This document shows, piece by piece, positions 60,253-64,000 of a stretch of DNA of 64,000 bases. Below the pieces are notes generated by a model. It did not search any database. It was not told the origin of the DNA and saw only the letters and a program-made list of their open reading frames with translations. Source of the DNA: Endothia cerciana (lineage: Eukaryota; Ascomycota; Sordariomycetes; Diaporthales; Cryphonectriaceae); assembly GCA_026119935.1 (NCBI GenBank), contig JALRMH010000038.1, positions 310,001-374,000 on the forward strand, given 5' to 3'. Made by a program: the position numbers and the translations under genes. Each line of letters begins with the position of its first letter. Position 1 is the first letter of the stretch.

Positions 60253-61191
60253 ATGGTCAAAGCAGGTGAGAAGACTCCAGCTCCGTCAACCCTGACCCAT
60301 ATCATCGGGGCTCTGCCATAGCTCCAGGGCCCAGGAGGGGCGGTAGGTCGGGTTCCAGAGGCATGGTTCCGTGCCATCCGCTGCCCACCCTGACGGTCCC
60401 TGCCGACCATCATGGGCACCTTGATGGACATTGTTCCGCAGCTCTATGGGCCGTCACCCTCGCGCCCGGGCCTCCTTGATGCCCTGAATGGGGCTGGCAG
60501 GTCGATCCCACCCGGGACGAGCCTGTCGCCGAGGCCTGCAACACCATCCTGCCTGGCCCGAGCAGCCAGCTGACATCTGCCCGTTGGTGGCCCTCTAGTT
60601 TGCGTCGTCCGTGGTGACGCCAAGGTCGCCGGAACCGTCACCTTCGAGCAGGCCTCCGAGTCTGACCCTACCACCATCTCCTGGGACATCTCCGGCCACG
60701 ACGCCAACGCCAAGCGCGGCATGCACATCCACACCTTCGGTGACAACACCAACGGCTGCACCTCCGCCGGCCCTCACTGTAAGTCCCAGCCGGCCCTCGG
60801 GGCCTCCCGGGCTGCTGCTTCCTGATGCCCAACCGGCTGACACGCGTCCTCCCAGTCAACCCCCACAACAAGACCCACGGTGCTCCCTCTGACGAGGTCC
60901 GCCACGTTGGTGACCTGGGCAACATCGCGACCGATGCTCAGGGCAACTCCAAGGGCAGTGTTCAGGACAAGCATGTCAAGCTGATCGGGCCCGAGTCTGT
61001 CATTGGCGTATGTCGGGACCATCTTCCACCTGCTGTGTATCAGGGGACGATCCACGCTAACTTGCTAACAGCGCACTATCGTCGTCCACGCCGGCACTGA
61101 TGACCTTGGCAAGGGTGACAATGAGGAGTCCCTCAAGACTGGCAATGCTGGCGGCCGCCCTGCCTGCGGCGTCATTGGAATCTCCAACTAA
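60253..61191 (+). CDS. SOD1: Cu/Zn superoxide dismutase
   Basis: It converts superoxide to oxygen and hydrogen peroxide in the cytosol and intermembrane space. Four exons: 60253-60265, 60599-60778, 60856-61007, 61072-61191, giving 154 residues, the standard fungal length. Exon 1 is 13 nt (MVKA plus one base), followed by a long 333-nt intron; the others are 77 and 64 nt. All metal ligands are present: His47, His49, His64 (bridging) and His121 for copper; His64, His72, His81 and Asp84 for zinc. The disulfide Cys58 and Cys147 and the active-site Arg144 are also present (GMHIHTFGD, RHVGDLGN, VVHAGTDDLGKG, GGRPACGVIG). Without splicing, the conserved blocks fall in different frames, so no single long open frame marks the gene. 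Confidence 0.97.
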
Positions 61192-62387
61192 AGGTCCCCT
61201 CTCCGCCGGGTCAGGATGAGCCGGGACCAAGAACCCCCCGCCGCTATGGGGCTTGGGTGGCATCTTAGGACTGGATTGACACTACGGAGGTAGATAGGCA
61301 GCGCTGAAACAGGGAGAATGTTGACCTGCCTCTACAAATGTTCCACAATGTAAGGCAGCCCATCGTTGTTCGTGGACGAGACTCACCATCTGCCCCCTCT
61401 CGGCTTTGGGATCCCGTCATGTACTGGGAGACAGACCCCCCCCACCGCTTTCCACTGAGGCGTTCGACTCGAGGTGTAGATTCTCCCCAGGGCTGTCTCT
61501 TCAGCATTGCTCCCGCACCGGCCAGACTCCCCTTCCCTCACTCCCTAGGTTGGGCCCCCATGTTCTGCTCTTCGCTCCTCCTCGTCTGAAAGTAGAACTA
61601 CACACCCCGCCAAAGCTTTAGTATGTCGGCCCCGCTGTTGTGGCTACCCGATCTGGCTAGCGCCCAGGGCAGAGGCTCCGCACTAGCTCCGTGGCCCACA
61701 GTTTTTGGGACGCCTCTCACTCAGTACGGACATTGAATATCTGGCCAGAAGGCAAGCAACCACACGACACTGGAGACAACCTCCCTCCCCCTTCCTCCCG
61801 ACGCTGTCACCCACCATATCATTCTCTCGGACTTCTTCCTCCGGCCCCCCACCCCCCCTCTCTCTTGATATAGCCACGCTTGCCTCCTCATTAACATCGA
61901 CATCACTCTACAGGCAAGCATTCTTCCATCTCTGTCATCTCACATCCTGGTATGTGTCTCCCGTCTTCGGGGTCCCCTTTTCACCGCTGCAAGCTGCCTA
62001 TAGCTGCGCATACCTCCTCCGCCCTCTCCCCATGAAAGCCATGCCCTCCAGCTGCTCAGGCACGATGCATTGGCAGACACGGACCTCCCTCAAGGACATA
62101 CAGCGTCTTGGGATGCGGCCTCAACCCAGAGGGGTCTCATCAGGAATATCTCACCGGAGATCCCATGCACGTCTTGTTGGAACCCTCTTCTCATGACACA
62201 TCCAGCATGTTCCTTTCCCTCTTTTCTTTCTTTCGTCACGTGCTCCGTTAGAGCACATACCCCTACTCTTCAGAAGAGATCCCATTGTTCTAATATGCCC
62301 TTAGGCCTGGTGCTGAGGTGATTGCTAGATAGCCCTAGCTCTTGTCGTTCCCCTCCACGACTGATCCGCTGCCCTCGTTGGTCAAAC
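61192..62387. promoter_or_regulatory. Intergenic region between SOD1 and SND1
   Basis: It is the 3' flank of SOD1 and the promoter and leader of SND1. CT-rich sequence at about 61780-61920 with an AACATCGACATC-type leader suggests a transcript start, possibly with a leader intron. No other gene supported. Confidence 0.45.
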
Positions 62388-64000
62388 ATGGCTCAACCTA
62401 CTTCTGGCTTTGGCAAGGTGAAGTCTGTTCTGAGTGGAGACACCCTGATCCTGGCAAACCCCAACAACCCGGCTCTCGAGCGTACCCTTTCGTTGGCCTA
62501 TGTCAGCGCACCACGCCTGAGCAAGGATGGTGATGAGCGTTTCGGGTTCGACTCTCGAGAATTCCTGAGGGCGCTCACCGTCGGCAAGACTGTCAAGTTC
62601 AAAGTTCTGTATACCGTCCCCAGCTCTCAACGCGATTACGGAGCGGCAGAGCTGCAAGACGGCACCCAGCTTCCCGACGATCTTGTCAAGGCGGGCTGGG
62701 TCAAGGTTCGCGAGGACGCTGGAAAGAAGGAGGACGACGAAGGGATCCTGCAGCGGATCGACAATCTTCGCGAGCTGGAAAGCAAGGCTAAGAATGAGAG
62801 CCAGGGACTTTGGGCGACGACCGGCGGCGTGATCGATGTTCAGAACGACCTTGGACACCCGCAATTCCTCGAGGAGTGGAAGGGCAAAACTGTCGAAGGC
62901 GTTGTCGAGCGGGTCCTCAGCGGTGACCGGTTGCTGGTCCGGATCTTCTTGTCTGACAAGAAGCACCTCCAGATCATGACCCTACTGGCCGGTATCCGTA
63001 CCCCTGCCACGGCAAGGCCGATTGCCTCAACCGGCGGCACGCAGCCGGCGGAGGAATACGGCAATGAGGCAAAGGCGTTTGTCGAGACCAGGCTGCTGCA
63101 ACGCCGCGTCAAGGTGCACATCCTTGGAGCGAGTCCCCAGGGCCAACTTGTGGCCACTGTCCTGCATCCCAACGGAAATGTCGCCGAGTTCCTTCTTCAG
63201 GAAGGCCTAGCCCGATGCAACGACTTCCACTCCACCATGCTTGGCGACAAGATGGCTGCTCTGCGTGGGGCGGAGAGAAAGGCTCAAAGCAACAAGTTAA
63301 GACTGCACAAGAACCACGTCGCCAAGGCGGATGCAAAGGAATCAGAGATGACTGTCTCGAAGATTATCAGTGCGGACACCATCCTCGCTAGAAACAAGAC
63401 GGGTCAGGAGAAGCGCATCAACTTCAGCAGCGTTCGTGGACCACGAACCAACGAGGCGTCGGAGGCCGCCTTCAAGGACGAGGCCAAGGAGTTCCTGCGC
63501 AAGAAACTTATTGGCAAGCACGTCAAGGTGACCATCGATGGATCCAAGCCGGCAGCCGACGGTTTCGAGGCTCGCGACGTTGCGACTGTCACCCAAAATG
63601 GCAAGAACATTGGGTTGACCCTAGTGCAAGAGGGCTATGCTTCGGTCATCCGCCACCGAAAGGACGATACTGACCGGTCACCCAACTATGATGAGCTGCT
63701 TGCCGCACAGGAGACGGCCAAGGAGGAGAAGAAGGGAATGTGGTCTGGAAAGGCTCCGAAGTCCAAGACCCTTGTCGATGCATCGGAGAACCTGCAGAGG
63801 GCCAAGATGAATCTGGGCACTCTTCAACGCCAGAAGAAGGTTCCCGGCGTTGTTGACTTCTGCAAGTCCGGATCTCGCTTCACCATCCTGATCCCCCGTG
63901 AGGGTATCAAGCTGACCCTTGTCCTGGCTGGCATCCGTGCCCCTCGAGCGGGTCGCTCGCCAGAGGAGAAGGGCGAGCCATTGGGCAACGAGGCCCTGGA
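62388..64000 (+). CDS. SND1: Tudor-SN / SND1 (staphylococcal nuclease-domain protein), 3' truncated by the window
   Basis: The frame is open from the ATG at 62388 (MAQPTSGFGKVKSVLSGDTL) to the edge, 537 codons without an intron. Tudor-SN proteins carry four staphylococcal-nuclease-like (SN) repeats and a Tudor-SN hybrid; they bind RNA and act in RNA granules, RNA decay and splicing. Here SN repeat 1 starts at about residue 6 (VKSVLSGDTLILA, RTLSLAYVSAPRL), repeat 2 at about 165 (VEGVVERVLSGDRLLVRIF), repeat 3 at about 320 (VSKIISADTILARN, RINFSSVRGPR), and the beginning of repeat 4 at about 480 (KKVPGVVDFCKSGSRFTIL, LAGIRAPRAGRSPEE). The Tudor part lies beyond the window. Repeats keep the OB-fold pattern; whether catalytic nuclease residues remain cannot be judged. 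The last bases are incomplete. Confidence 0.93.
   Translation, partial: MAQPTSGFGKVKSVLSGDTLILANPNNPALERTLSLAYVSAPRLSKDGDERFGFDSREFLRALTVGKTVKFKVLYTVPSSQRDYGAAELQDGTQLPDDLVKAGWVKVREDAGKKEDDEGILQRIDNLRELESKAKNESQGLWATTGGVIDVQNDLGHPQFLEEWKGKTVEGVVERVLSGDRLLVRIFLSDKKHLQIMTLLAGIRTPATARPIASTGGTQPAEEYGNEAKAFVETRLLQRRVKVHILGASPQGQLVATVLHPNGNVAEFLLQEGLARCNDFHSTMLGDKMAALRGAERKAQSNKLRLHKNHVAKADAKESEMTVSKIISADTILARNKTGQEKRINFSSVRGPRTNEASEAAFKDEAKEFLRKKLIGKHVKVTIDGSKPAADGFEARDVATVTQNGKNIGLTLVQEGYASVIRHRKDDTDRSPNYDELLAAQETAKEEKKGMWSGKAPKSKTLVDASENLQRAKMNLGTLQRQKKVPGVVDFCKSGSRFTILIPREGIKLTLVLAGIRAPRAGRSPEEKGEPLGNEAL

Noticed and set aside
1..64000. CRISPR arrays, insertion sequences, viral genes, rRNA
   Set aside because: None seen; splice structure and gene content are eukaryotic and no array or transposase motif was found.

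Overview
The window looks like an ordinary chromosome segment of a filamentous ascomycete, most likely a Sordariomycete. Genes are short-intron eukaryotic genes (introns mostly 57-95 nt, GTRNGT donors, CTRAC-like branch sites, YAG acceptors). Recognisable products are fungal: a CFEM GPI cell-wall protein, an RTA1 transporter, an MNN1-type mannosyltransferase, a Rom2-type Rho1 GEF, PET191, a Zn2Cys6 regulator and an unspecific-peroxygenase/chloroperoxidase-family gene. All exon boundaries below are manual models from splice signals and reading frame; no search was run.

Layout. 0.65-1.42 kb (-): broken chloroperoxidase-type gene. 1.4-5.1 kb: AT-richer gene-free stretch. 5.08-5.76 kb (+): RING-like protein. 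6.56-8.05 kb (-): PPN2-like polyphosphatase. 9.13-9.68 kb (-): orphan Cys-containing protein. 10.52-10.99 kb (-): PET191. 12.26-14.65 kb (-): CFEM/GPI wall protein. 14.65-20.37 kb: gene-free, rich in simple repeats. 20.38-22.41 kb (-): VMS1. 23.28-23.83 kb (-, broken) and 24.81-25.40 kb (-): two related small basic proteins. 25.4-30.8 kb: gene-free. 30.78-32.01 kb (-): Zn2Cys6 factor. 32-39 kb: mostly empty, with weak coding remnants and a tRNA-Arg(ACG). 39.05-41.06 kb (-): MNN1-type mannosyltransferase. 42.45-43.73 kb (+): RTA1-type gene with one in-frame stop. 44.48-46.70 kb (-): TGL1-type steryl ester hydrolase. 47.31-47.82 kb (+): decayed GNAT. 49.87-50.56 kb (+): conserved-looking unknown. 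52.71-57.96 kb (-): ROM2-like GEF. 60.25-61.19 kb (+): SOD1. 62.39 kb to the edge (+): Tudor-SN (SND1), partial.

How the genes relate. There is no convincing operon-like or secondary-metabolite cluster. Most intact genes are housekeeping: mitochondrial complex IV assembly, ribosome-associated quality control, lipid turnover, cell-wall signalling and glycosylation, superoxide detoxification. Several touch the cell surface (CFEM protein, Rho1 GEF, mannosyltransferase, RTA1 protein) but nothing in the sequence shows co-regulation.

Most notable are four lesion-bearing genes (peroxygenase, small basic protein, RTA1, GNAT), many intergenic G/C homopolymers of 11-17 nt, and several microsatellites, one of them inside a coding exon. 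I did not find a clearly new biological system; the closest to new biology is the pair of related small nuclear-like proteins at 23-25 kb, one of which has lost its conserved tryptophan to a stop codon.
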